From positions 17,735,221 to 17,799,220 of the forward strand of contig OW203986.1 in the NCBI GenBank assembly GCA_934047225.1: a DNA stretch of 64,000 nt. Direction: 5' to 3'. Under the pieces are notes generated by a model. The model saw only the letters and a list, made by a program, of their open reading frames with translations. It made no database searches and was not told the DNA's origin. Both the position numbers and the translations under genes were made by a program. Source of the stretch: Ypsolopha sequella (Eukaryota > Arthropoda > Insecta > Lepidoptera > Ypsolophidae). Below are positions 1 to 11,009 of the stretch, piece after piece (the stretch's first letter is position 1; the number at the start of each line of letters is the position of its first letter).

Positions 1-807
1 ATACCAAGTGTAATTGAATAAGCAAATTCCATAATCTGATGGCTGCTTCGACCCTCTGATAAGTAAAGCAAAAACAATCGAGTCAAGCCCACAGATACCG
101 GGGATTTATTTAATTTAGATTCCGTACAGAAACTGGGACAGCCGCCACATAAAGAGCACGCAAACTTCCCGGAGGGTTAAAGGCTCTTCTGAAATATAGG
201 ATTACGTTTACGCTATGCAAATACTAGTTACGATGAGATAAATATTTATGAAGTATAAACCTTTTCGGGTCAGCGCATAAGTGTTTATGGTATGAAGAGG
301 GTTCCGCTGTTTGATAGAGTCGTTACATACACATTCTAGGTGGGGCGGTCGAACTGCGACGCATGTAGTGCCAAACGGGAATTTATCGTCATCGGGTATA
401 TGGAATCCTGTTATGTTTGCCTCTGACAAAGTGGTTCCATAATACAAAGAAATGCAGGCGAAATCTGAATATCTATGGTATCGTACCCGTATCGTTTATA
501 AATAATATATTTACTAATCTAGATAAATTGCTAGGGGCTTTGTCTTTGTTTAGTTTTTACCTGCATATATGAGCATTTATGAATAGAACTCAGTTTTTTT
601 TATTACTTGCCCATTTGGGCATATATTTTAATTAATGTAATTATAACTGAGCTACGAAATAATATAATAATATCTACGAAGTGGAAAAACTGCCCACTAA
701 TAATATATTATCTGTGCTAGTTATAAGTATGTATTTAGTCGTCTTACAACGCTGCGTAGCAATGGACGTTATGAAGCAAAATTATTTTTTATGAATACTG
801 CACTCGT
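1..807. other. Gene-free AT-rich stretch
   Basis: No gene or known repeat is recognised. A minus-strand open frame of 79 codons at 208-447 lacks any family signature and is probably chance or repeat-derived. Confidence 0.5.
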
Positions 808-958
808 AGCACAGTGTTTAATCGCGCGCAACGTGACTTAGTTGAATCACAAGTGCAAGGAGCGTGACACGATGTTTTTGCAATAAAAATATCATGATCC
901 TCGCGCTTGTGATTCAACTAAGTCGCGTTGCGTGCGATTAAACAGTAAACACTGTGCT
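808..958. repeat. Foldback (hairpin) element, 151 bp
   Basis: Two arms of about 60 bp are near-perfect reverse complements. The left arm starts agcacagtgtttaatcgcgc and the right arm ends taaacactgtgct, around a short AT-rich centre near 875-895. The right arm carries a small insertion (cagtaaac) relative to the left. No target duplication is evident. It looks like a MITE-type foldback; the family is unknown. Confidence 0.8.
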
Positions 959-1115
959 GGTGATGGTTAAATTATTATTGTACTGGGTGCACAAACACAG
1001 GTCACATTTAAAAAAAATACTTTATAATAATTATTATTTACTATAATTTATAATAGAACAACTATCCTTGAGAAAACTTACCTACTCATATCACAACTTT
1101 ATATAGATAGAGAAC

Positions 1116-1352
1116 GGTATAGAACAACTTTTACTATGGAGCCAACCGAGAAACCTCAAAAAAAAATCTGCCCTTCCATACATTTCGGCTGAGCGGCATT
1201 ACATTTTTCTATGAAACAGTAACATTTTTTTTTCGAGATACAGGGTTTGTTCCATAGAAAAAGTTGTTCTATACTTGTTTTGTGTTCTACCTCTATACCA
1301 TTGACTGAATAAGCTCTTCAAATATGGTTACACCTTTCTGTTACACGTTGTA
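1116..1352. mobile_element. Palindromic MITE, TACA-terminal family A, copy 1
   Basis: An internally palindromic sequence: ggtatagaacaactttt near the left end returns as aaaagttgttctata. Its right end reads, on the minus strand, TACAACGTGTAACAGAAAGG. It matches the copies at 41226-41450 and 33865-34046. The left terminus is degraded or lost. TACA ends with TA flanks fit a Tc1/mariner-type non-autonomous element; that classification is inferred. Confidence 0.7.
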
Positions 1353-2389
1353 TAACACTTTTTAAACTTGTGACTTGGCAATAAATAAATAATAACTATG
1401 ATAAATAATATGATAACACAGAAAAAATAACAATTTCGTGGTATTTATTCTTGTTCTTGGATATAGTAGTTCAGCAGTTTAGGAAAATGTATGAACACAT
1501 TATATACATATAGGTATATACCTAGAATACTATCTAAGATACGTATGAAATTTAGTTATAATATGACCTATCATCAACATTCTCATCAGCGAATAATTTA
1601 CGAACGGTCAACCATATCAGCGACCCGGCGGAGCCCTCCTCGACCGGAATATCAAATTATTGTCCCTCTACTGAATATCCGATCTACGGCAGGTAGGTAC
1701 TAATAAATTATTGCCTGCTGAAACCAAAATAGGATTCGGCTCTTTCAAACCGAGTCCCAACCGGGAATACTTTATGTTTGCTTTGTATATTTGAGATATT
1801 TTCTGCGAAATACCAAATAAAAATTTTAAAAGCACTTTAAGCAACTATACGGTGTTATAGATGGAGACTGGAGTGCCTCCATCTGAATTAAAAACCCTAT
1901 TAATATTCGGTGTGAAACGCTGAAGAAAGAGAATGAGAGATCCTTTTCATTAGTTTACAGACATCTGTAGAACGCTTGCCTACATTGGCACCATTACAGA
2001 GCCTTTTACACTAACGGCGGTTATTATGGAAGGGACGGAAGAATCACGAGATATTATTGAAGAGTTTCATAAAATTTATAGGGGTCCGAATAATTTGATA
2101 GTTACCCGCCGCCATTTTGTAAAACTATGTTCCTATGTGTCATGTTATCGAAGATTTTTACGGAAAAGTGGCCACCACCACCAAGCTCCGGTCAAGTGCA
2201 TGTTTAAAAATTTTCAAAATACCTACAAATATGACAAAATATATGTTATCTTTAAACTAAATAATAAAGAGGAAACGTTATTTGTTTGTTTGTTTGCTAG
2301 GGCTAATCTCTGAGACCACATAACCGAATTTGCTGTTTACATTGAGATAAAGCAAAGTGTGGAGAAGCACAAAGGATACTTTTTCTCTC
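1353..2389. other. Gene-free AT-rich stretch
   Basis: Nothing is recognised with confidence. Open frames at 1491-1703 and 2026-2313 (95 codons) show no domain, no homologue I recognise and no splice-site support. The latter ends in a (TTTG)n low-complexity run. Confidence 0.4.
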
Positions 2390-2715
2390 TGAAAAAAGCT
2401 CACAAGGGATCTGGCAATGTTTGTCATCTATTAGCTTTGTAATATTTCACTTTTGAAATATTAATTTTTTGACATCTGTCACTTTTGATATATATTGTGT
2501 CCCTTTTGACATCTGTCATTTTGGACTTGTGTCAATTTTGACATTTGTTACCTTTGTAATTTTGTATTTTTGTCATATGACACTTTTAAAATCTCTTACT
2601 CTTGAGTGTCACTTTTTACATATTTATTATGTCATTTTTGACATTCATTAGTTCTGAAATCTGTCACTTTTGCAGCCTGCAACTTTCGTCATCTGTAATT
2701 TTTGATATCTGATAA
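2390..2715. repeat. Degenerate TGTCA/TTTTGACAT tandem-like repeat
   Basis: Short units of the type ttttgacatctgtcac recur about a dozen times with irregular spacing and heavy divergence. Both TGTCA and TGACA occur, so the region reads similarly on both strands. It looks like an old, degenerate satellite or microsatellite-derived block. Confidence 0.6.
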
Positions 2716-3514
2716 AATTAAATACGATGAACAACGCGGGCAAAACCGCAGGCAAAAGCTAATTAATACATATGAATTAAGAACAATCTCCTAAATTCGA
2801 AGTTGACTGCTATAACGTCTTTTTTCAAAATTTTATGAACAGCCCTCCCAAACGATACGACTTCAAAGTATGGTTTTATAAAAATTTGGTTACTTTATTT
2901 TATAAAGGCCAATAAAAAACAATGCTTTGTAGTTTGGTTTGGTTGCTAAAATTTTTCTATATGACTTGTAACGTAACCCTTTCGGACATAATGTCACATA
3001 ACATTATATGTTTTTTGATATAAGTAGGAGTCAATGGTGGCAAAATAGTGATCCTTGAACCCCCTTATATAATAGCACAAAAGTTTAAAAGTTGTGTCCT
3101 TTTTTTGACTTTACATATGAAGTTGAACACTGCTGACTTCGCCCTGTAAATAAAATTGCAATCATCCATATTTTATGAAAACCAATCTTCTCAAGTCAAA
3201 ATAAAATATAAAATAGCTTTCTACGTATACAAACGTGCTCCCGTCACACTATGTATGAGTTAAAAATTCATCTCTGATTGAAACGTTCTCGAAACGTCTT
3301 CTGTCGTGTGAACGGGTCGTAACTAAAAGTCTCCGTCGTTAATTATGATTCGACTCGAATATAATTTACCTTACAATAATAACTTTGTCAGAGAAGTGTC
3401 CTATTAAAATATTAAATTTTAGCTTTCTCTCGTTCACCTCGGCCTTTCTTAAAGTATTGTAATATTCCAAGATGGCGGACACTTTGATTTATTGTCTCTG
3501 CTAAATTAATTTAG
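2716..3514. other. Gene-free stretch with repeat end
   Basis: The motif gcgggcaaaaccgcaggc near 2737-2755 is the minus-strand form of the repeat end seen at 37.1 and 39.6 kb. The rest is AT-rich and unrecognised. Confidence 0.4.
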
Positions 3515-3938
3515 TTAAGGCGATATGCGAAAAAAATACGGGTGTTTCTTTTCTGTGTATTTCATGAAATACACGGAATATTATAATCAGTTTCTGGTAT
3601 ATGCATCTTGACTATATAATCTAGGGATTTGAAATTGGAAAACATGTTTGGATAAATTTTCCTCGATAGAAATAATTGTTGAAATGAGGTCTTCAAACAC
3701 ACTTTTTCTCCTCGTTTGACGAATAGGAACCATATACAGAACTCAAACATATTTTATTAGGTGTGTTTCAAAAATATCTAGAGATTTGATATTTGAAATT
3801 TTGCTAGCTAAATTAGTTTTTTTATAAAAATTATAAAACTAACATTTTTCGCTTTCGCCCTGAATCCGCCCCTCTCGCACTGCGCGATTTTTCGCTTGGA
3901 GTGACAGTGACAAAAATAAAATTTGCATAGCCTCTTAA
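3515..3938. mobile_element. TTAA-flanked MITE (piggyBac-type), copy 1
   Basis: A 416-bp element (3519-3934) lies between TTAA duplications at 3515-3518 and 3935-3938. Imperfect terminal inverted repeats begin GGCGATATGCGAAA on the left and, on the other strand, GAGGCTATGCAAA on the right. A second copy at 8727-9097 matches over nearly its full length in the same orientation, sharing the stretch tgaatccgcccctctcgcac. The third copy at 54034-54436 is inverted. An exact TTAA duplication is the hallmark of the piggyBac superfamily. There is no coding capacity. Confidence 0.8.
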
Positions 3939-6637
3939 TAGAGTGCGCAAACTTCTTTTGCCACATGATTGATTATGATGATGATACTATTTCAGATTAA
4001 TGTTCCAGAATCCGTTTACCTGGCATGAATAAGTGATAAAGTGTCTCCTAGAGATATCTGCATTGTGACACTGCGTCTAATTACGATACTTTATCGCGAT
4101 ATTTTTGGAAAAACCAGGTACATACCACTTCATATTGGTCGTCTTAATGAAGGCCCGAATTTTTTCTGATTGAATATTTATCTTTTGCGAGTTATTTTGG
4201 TACTTACGAGTCCGCTCCGAATCGTTCTTCTTAATATCTTAGTACCAAAATAACTAGAAAAGGAGAAAAATATGATAAAAAAAAATTTTACGTCTTCATT
4301 TAGATGATCAATAGGAGCTGGAGTATGTCCCTGGTATCTACAATAACATCGTGGTAAAGAAAAGAAAAATATTTAAAATAATGCTTCACATCAAACGGAT
4401 GAGAAATACGGAGCGGGTTCCGTATCGAAACGTCGTCGTTTGATCATTTAAAATCTTAACATCTTTGTGCCACAAATGTCGTGCCACAACAAATCTTAAG
4501 TCACTCTAAGCTCCAGAGTTTCCAAGGAGTATCGAATTTTACCGATAGAGAGTCCACACATTTTGTGGGAAAATTAATTATTATTGGTAGTACTGGGATA
4601 CTTGTGTAAAAACATATTATTATTCACGCTTATTACTACTTTAGTTGATCTCATCACGTAGGGAGGTGAAATAATCGGTAAGAAGTGGATGCAAGAATTT
4701 GACCATTTCAGCTGGAACGCTTCAAACACATTCCGAGATACATGACGTCACTGACTGGTGATGTACTAATGAAACAATAAACCTAGCACTTAAAGTCAGT
4801 AATCTTATAAAAGCATCAACACCAGCATAAACATTTATTTGTTCGAGAAAAGAGTTTCAGAATAATTAAACAGCAATTTGCACAAAGTTTAAAGCTCTTA
4901 AGCCACAGACTGGTACCTGTAAAACCAAAACGGTAGGTGGCAGTCGCAGAGAAACATTGTAATGAGAAACACGTAATTTTATGAAAGTTCCTTTGTTTAA
5001 AATCAATTACGAGGCTTGATGAGGCTTACATAGAGCCCTCGAAGGTGAGGTTTCAATATCCAAGACCTACTATTGGTTTGAGGAAATACTTGTAAAAGTA
5101 ATTTTCATTAAGAAAGAAAGAAAGAAAAGGTGTTTATTTGGAGAGCTACACCATTACAAAAAAACAAATACTCTAAAAAATAAACTATAATACAACCTCA
5201 GGTAGTTTATAAGATGCAGCCAACGAAAAGGTCTCTGACTCAGCAAAATGCCACAGCAGAACTGTGACGCTGATCTTCCGCCAGGGGCCGCGAGTTGCGA
5301 CACATGCGATGTAACAAAATTTAATTATGAAACTAAAATTGTCTCTGTGTGACATAAGAAAATTTACTAATTTAATAATTTACAGACATAAGAAAATTCA
5401 CTACAAGAAAATGTGTTTTATTGGGTCAATAATACAAAAAAAAGAAGAAATATATATAGGTATATGTATTTACATTAGTATTGGCTAAGTAGGACAGATA
5501 TGATCTTTATAATAATTAGATGTAAAGAAGTCACTACGAGTAGGGCTTATCCAAATATAAATGTGGTCTATTATCTGTGTCCCGCAATTAGCTTACAAAA
5601 GAATATTATTAAAGATTTTTATAGGCGCTATATTTACGTTATGTTCTGTAACGAGGCCTTTTAGCTGTAAATAGCACCATTGATGGCGTGGCGGGGGTGC
5701 GGCGGGGGCGCGGCGGTGTTAGCTAAAAATAGACGACCGCCACTGGGACAAGGCCATGCTCCCGGAACGCTGTGAACCGTCACTCCAGCCCAGGGAATAC
5801 TTTCATGAGACCACTTACCCTGGCTTTTGTTGCTAGTTTCTTAACAATAAAGGATATGCTACGATTAATTTTGCAGCAAAAGTTTTTATCGCTTGTTGTG
5901 GTGAAGGCTTGCGTTACCGCCACTGATATAGTATATGATATATATATATATATACCTACAATACGCACAAAATAACTATTCACATTCACTCACCTACCCT
6001 TTACTTACTTACACACGCACCCTCACACACTACACACTCACACACACCCTTATATTCTCAGATTTCACACATATGCACACATTTACACACACTCACGAAT
6101 AAGACCGTGCATTTAACTTTAATTGTCATGTAAAAATATTTTAATTTTTGTTATAAAGTTTATTATAATTATTTGTTTTGATATAAATTTTAATAATTTA
6201 TGGCTATGGAAGAGTGGGGTCTTCTGTTACAAGTATTTTATACTTACAAGAAGGCCTCAACAATGTTTTTGTTAAAATGTGTTTTTTTTTTACCGAAATA
6301 AATATTTTTGTATTTTTGTATTTTGTATGATATCTATGGTTGCCGCGAATAACACGTTGATTTTGTTTTCAAGTGAGGTCACTATGGTGTTCGTGGAGTG
6401 TACGTAGGCTCAAGAACATCCTTGTGATTAATCCTATCGTCTGTTTGCTTTGTCGAGCCCGGCTTATGGATACTTAGGGCAAATCTGAGTGCCACTTGAC
6501 AGCTCCAGGTGGGTATGTGTGGTTACCAGAGTTAGTCTTGTATTTTCTTATCCCTTGGTTAAAGTAGATATAAGTCATATATTGTATAGTATAAGTTTTA
6601 TGTTGAAAAAAAAAGACATGATCTTGCTAAGTTTCTT
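3939..6637. other. Gene-free stretch with simple repeats
   Basis: It contains a short inverted repeat at about 4190-4254 (gttattttggtact / agtaccaaaataac) and an (AAAG)n run near 5111-5128. A GC-rich G-run patch lies at about 5688-5725, unusual in this AT-rich context. TA and CA/CACT microsatellite sequence spans 5935-6100. No gene is seen; the overlapping 60-70-codon frames at 5772-5989 are chance. Confidence 0.6.
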
Positions 6638-6915
6638 GCCCTTCTTCTTAGCAAGACTAATCGAATGGGCGGAGGTAGGCATGTATTTATATATGTAACC
6701 TATTAGTATGTAGTATATAGGATGGGATTTGGTCGGCCGCCTGGATTCGTGCTGGGGGCTCGGTTGGTGATCATTGAACCTTGTTCCTGGTCCCTGGCCG
6801 GGTCTCCGGTGTGGGTTCGGGCGGCTGATTGGATTTTACCTTGTATAATATATATTTTACCTATCATTATAATCGTAAATATATTGCTACATAAATTAAA
6901 TAAACCTTTAATTTA
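6638..6915 (+). repeat. Dispersed repeat, probable non-LTR 3' end, copy 1
   Basis: The sequence runs from ttcttgcccttcttcttagc through a GC-richer middle to an AT-rich end near cctttaattta. The same sequence occurs inverted at 48405-48760, including the middle section, and partially at 34060-34260. Shared 3' segments of this sort usually derive from a LINE-type element; that origin is inferred, since no RT is attached here. Confidence 0.6.
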
Positions 6916-6954
6916 GTTCATGTACATTTATTATTTTATTACATATATTTTCTT

Positions 6955-7350
6955 TATACTACACCTGCTCGGAAAGTACCTTCTTTCTTTGTTGAAAACG
7001 ATGCAGAAAATATGTCATTACTGTCATACAAATATGCGGGCGGCAAAAGTGTATGAAAATTCATTGTTAACGTGCTTGAGCGGGTAGAAAAAGTATATGC
7101 AAATCCATTGTTAACGTGCTGTTTTTTTTTTTTAAATAACATAAAGAATGAGCAAGTGGCCAAGTGGCCAGTATTATTTTGCGAACTCGTACATAAAACC
7201 CGAAAAATGATACTGGCCACTTGCTTTTCCTGCACATAATAAAAAATAAGAAGGAAATAAAAAGTGACAATCGCACGCGAGTCAGTCGGTTTCTTTTATT
7301 GTATTTTGATTAAAAGTAAAATGATACTATTTCCTCGCAGGTGTAGTATA
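6955..7350. mobile_element. MITE with 14-bp ends, TATA-flanked
   Basis: tatactacacctgc at 6955-6968 is exactly inverted at 7337-7350. If the outer TATA is the target duplication, the element starts CTACACCTGC. Inside are a second inverted repeat (aagtggccagtat / atactggccactt, about 7149-7220) and a direct duplication of cattgttaacgtgct near 7062 and 7105. No transposase is encoded; the superfamily is unknown. Confidence 0.65.
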
Positions 7351-8149
7351 AAGCACTATGTATCACTCGGGAGAAAGTGCGATTCCCAACTCGTGTGTAT
7401 TGAGTAAACTGTGTGTAAACTACACCCTCGTTGGTAATCTTCCCCTTTCTTCCCACGGTGAACAATGTACTATTATTAGATTAAATTTGACGTGTAAAAA
7501 GTGTATATATCTATACCTGCTTTGCAAAATAAACTATTTGAATTTGAATTAGGAAAAACATTAAAATTCTTGTATCGCAGAATACAGATTATTAAAGGCT
7601 GGAGATTTTACAGCCATGTAGCAATAAACAATTTCAAAAGTTCAGACGATCGAAGCAAGTTTGAATAGTGGAAAAAGAATCAGCAGAATTTGAATTGGTA
7701 AGCGATTCCACGATATTGCATTGTGGATGAGGCGTAACAATTTGATGGAATGTCATTGAATAATCAATTAATAATCGGACACATTCAAACTAAATTTAAA
7801 ATTAATGGAAATAACAATGAAAAAAGTGTAAACCACTACAAAAAATCATTAAAGCTATAAATACTTATTATGCCCTTCAAAAACAATACTTTCCACTAAA
7901 AATTAATGTTTCGCATTATAACTTTTTCTGGGTTGTCATAAAATAAAAATTACCACGAAGGTAATGTATGGCGGTTACTTCACTATACCTTTCGCGGCTT
8001 CCTTCTTCGCTGGTTTTCTGTGAAAAGCTTAAAGTGGAAACCATATTTTTTAAAGTTTATTTATACTGAAAGTATTAAAATTATAGTGTAAATTATAAAT
8101 TTTATTTTAAAGCTAGGCCTTTGATAGTACTAACCATTATTTTTATAGT
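7351..8149. other. Gene-free stretch
   Basis: A segment near 7930-7975 (ggttgtcataaaataaaaat ... ggtaatgtatggcggt) is related to one near 36130-36172, so a small dispersed repeat is present. Nothing else is recognised. Confidence 0.4.
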
Positions 8150-8325
8150 ACACTAGCGACCCGCCGCGGCACGGGCATGTATTATACATATAAACATTCC
8201 TCTTGTATTACTCTATCTATTAAAAAAAACCGCATCAAAATCCGTTGCGTAGTTTCAAAGATCTAAGCATACATAGGGACAGACAGACAGCGGGAAGCGA
8301 CTTTGTTTTATACTATGTAGTGATT
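8150..8325 (+). repeat. Lepidopteran-type dispersed repeat end
   Basis: It starts actagcgacccgccgcggca and ends with a gacagacagacag run followed by gcgactttgttttatactat. This arrangement is familiar from abundant Lepidoptera repeats, probably LINE or Helitron 3' ends. I cannot assign the class from this fragment. Confidence 0.45.
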
Positions 8326-8722
8326 TATATAATATAATATCCCATTAATAATGAGCGTGTGTCTATTATAATAAGCCGGTTTTTTAATCATGAAGCCTTT
8401 TTAAGGAAGTCCTGATTCTGGTAACGCAGCGTTTTTTCCGAAAGTTTTGCCAGTACTCAGAAAGAAAGGCGAGACTGGCGAGATGCCATTGTTCCGAATT
8501 TATGTAAAAATTAGCACCTTTGTTCGACAGAGGTAGGATGAAACCCTAATTAAGGAAGGTGCACTGACCTAGATACTCGTTTAGTCTTTTCAGTATAGCC
8601 AGATGATAAATCACGTTCAGCCAGTTTTATAAGTTACATAAATTTTACATAGTTAAACTGAATTTCTATATTAATTACTCGTACATGTAATATGCATCAA
8701 TTCGTAAAGTTTGGATGTTTGG

Positions 8723-9101
8723 TTAAGGCGATATATACAAAAATACGGGTGTTTAATAAAATACAAAGAAAATTGTGATCAGTTTCTGGTATATGCATTT
8801 TGACTGTATAATCTAGGGTTTTGTTTTTAGATAAACTTTCCTCGATAGAAATGATTGTTGAAATAAGGTCTTCTAACACAGTTTTTCTTCTCGTTTAACG
8901 AATAGCAACCATGTACCGAACTCAAACATATTTTATTAGATGGGTTTTAACTATATCTGGATTATTGATTTTGGAAATTTTGCTAGCTAGTTTTTTTTTA
9001 TAAAACTGTTATCCCTTTTGCCCTGAATCCGCCCCTCTCGCACTGCGCGTGATTTCGCTTGAAGTGACAACGACAGAAATAAAATTCACATATCCTCTTA
9101 A
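8723..9101. mobile_element. TTAA-flanked MITE (piggyBac-type), copy 2
   Basis: A 371-bp element (8727-9097) lies between TTAA at 8723-8726 and 9098-9101. Its left end is GGCGATATATAC and its right end, on the other strand, GAGGATATG. It is colinear with copy 1 at 3519-3934, with small deletions. Non-coding. Confidence 0.8.
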
Positions 9102-9129
9102 AGTAATCTCTAGAACTACTATAATAACT

Positions 9130-9377
9130 TGTTCACCCCGAACTGTCAACTTGCGACCCTGTATTACAATCCCATGTCGAGGCAACCTCTTGACCGATTT
9201 GGCTCATGTTCGAACTTAAAAAATCTTTTTGTCTCTTACTCGCCTACCGAATTTCATGAGGTTTCCGATCAACGATACTCGAGTTATCGTCGGAGAAACA
9301 TACACACGTACATACGTACAAACGTTGGATTGTTCAAGTAGACTCGGAGAACTTCGCTTGCTCGTTCAATTAAAGTT
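9130..9377. other. Unclassified repeat-like segment
   Basis: The phrase accgatttggctcatg followed by catacgtacaaac resembles generic lepidopteran LINE-derived sequence, but no second copy was found in this window. The two open frames here (70 and 103 codons) are repeat-derived and have no recognisable product. Confidence 0.3.
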
Positions 9378-9694
9378 TTTTAGGGTTCCGTACCTCAAAA
9401 TGAAAAAACAGAACCCTTATAGGATCAATTTGTTGTCCGTCCATCTGTTTGTCTGTCAGTCTGTCTTTATGTCAGTCTGTCTGTCCGTCTGTCAAGATCC
9501 TTTTGCTTGGGCCCCGTTGAAACTGATACCTCCTACATAAGTCTACAGCCCCATGATGCTGCAAAAAATCAGGCTTCTAACTCGACGCGAAAAATATATA
9601 CCATAATGTTTTCAGGGTTCCGTACCCGTATTGTGTGGTGGTATGGAACCCTTTGTGCGCTAGTCCGACTCGCACTAGTCAGTTTTTTATATCT
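9378..9694 (+). repeat. GGTTCCGT/GTCT dispersed repeat, copy 1
   Basis: It begins agggttccgtacctcaaaat, contains a (GTCTGTCC)n-like microsatellite at 9437-9492, and ends with ggaaccctttgtgcgctagt and tccgactcgcactag. Related copies or fragments are at 57172-57525 (+), 25572-25690 (-), 38815-38870 (-), 39390-39485 (-), 14380-14435 and 55305-55400. It is non-coding; the transposon class is not determined. Confidence 0.7.
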
Positions 9695-10039
9695 AGTAAT
9701 AGTTTTTCTAGTTTAAATATAGTTTATTTATCCCTGAAAATTTCCTAGGTAACCGGATGAGCATTTACATAAGCTACATGCGAAGATAAAATAAAATCAC
9801 TCATTTCAATTTGGAATTTATTTAAGAAAGCTACTCTATCCTAAATATATTACGAAACACATAAACAAGTTCTTAGAAAGGTTTTTCAAAACATGAAACA
9901 AGGCAAATGGAAAATGTATTTTCTTATATCTCTATATGTGAAAATAAGTATGTCAGTAGAGTTTTCTTCGTTTCTAACTTTGGAAGATACGAAGATAGTG
10001 TGAAGTGAAATGTTACAAATGTTAAAGTGAAATGTTACA

Positions 10040-10356
10040 AAGCAGCGGTGAGTCAAGGGTAGAACGCTGGCCTCTCAATGTTGAGATCCAGGTTCGATCC
10101 CCGGTCGGACATACAGCAATGAGTTTCTCGGAATTTATGTGCATAGTGTTTGTCTTACTTATCACTTGCTGAACGGCGAAGGAAAACATCGTAAGAAAAC
10201 TTGCATGGCCTAAAGAAGCGTGTATTTGTGGCCGAAAAACGGCGATAGGGTTCACCACTCATCACGCTGGGACGTAATAATTTTCGGTGAAGCACGGGTG
10301 TACCGAGTGTGGAATGTGACACCCCCTCGGGGATTCATGTCTTGACGATATATATA
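10040..10356 (+). mobile_element. tRNA-derived SINE, family B, copy 1
   Basis: The tRNA-like head has a box B match (ggttcgatcccc at 10091-10102) preceded by a degenerate box A region (gtgagtcaagggtagaacgc). The body includes cggaatttatgtgcatagt and gaaggaaaacatcgtaag, and ends near gattcatgtcttgacgata. It matches the inverted copy at 49778-50130 over its whole length. It would be transcribed by RNA polymerase III if active; here it is diverged. Confidence 0.8.
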
Positions 10357-10704
10357 CGAGTAGATATATATTTTTTATATGTAACAATTTGTAAAAAGTG
10401 CACATTCCGTGCACCTACTCGTGGATATAAGGTTCAATTGGGTATGGGAAGTTAATGCCAAGGCATGCTGATTAAAGACCAGTTTCGATGTAATACATTT
10501 TTTGGCCATATTTTATTGTTTCCAGAGCAAAATAAATTAAGAATATAGATATTTTTTAAATTTGCTGAACAAAGGAATCTGTCACGTATGTAATGTCTCA
10601 TGTCTCTTTCTTCTCTTTGACACATAGATTACTTACACTTTACTAACACTCTTTTCTTTGACGTAAACATAAAAATCAATGTCAAAAAATTGTTTTTTCG
10701 TACC
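10357..10704. other. Gene-free stretch
   Basis: AT-rich; nothing is recognised before the candidate composite element that starts near 10705. Confidence 0.4.
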
Positions 10705-11009
10705 AATGAGGATAAGTCACATAACGGGAGAATCCAATTTTGACTATTACATTGCATGTGTTATGATTTTCTGAGTACACTACTTTTTGATTTTTTGAAA
10801 TCCGTCCATAAATGGCAAAGTTATTTAATATTTTATCGGGCTTGATTTTAAAACGCGCGCCTCCCGCCCGTGGATACCGATGTCGTCATCACACACAGAC
10901 CCCGCGCGATCGCAGTCGTCCAGTACGCACATTCGTGATTAGTAGCGAACACTCGGTTTTTTTTCGAGTTTTATGCATTATCGGTTTATTGTTTCGGTGT
11001 TCTGTAATA

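Noticed and set aside
2026..2313. 95-codon open frame as a gene
   Set aside because: No domain or splice support, and it ends in a (TTTG)n run; likely chance.
5772..5989. Sense and antisense small ORFs
   Set aside because: They overlap each other across a TA microsatellite and show no coding signature.
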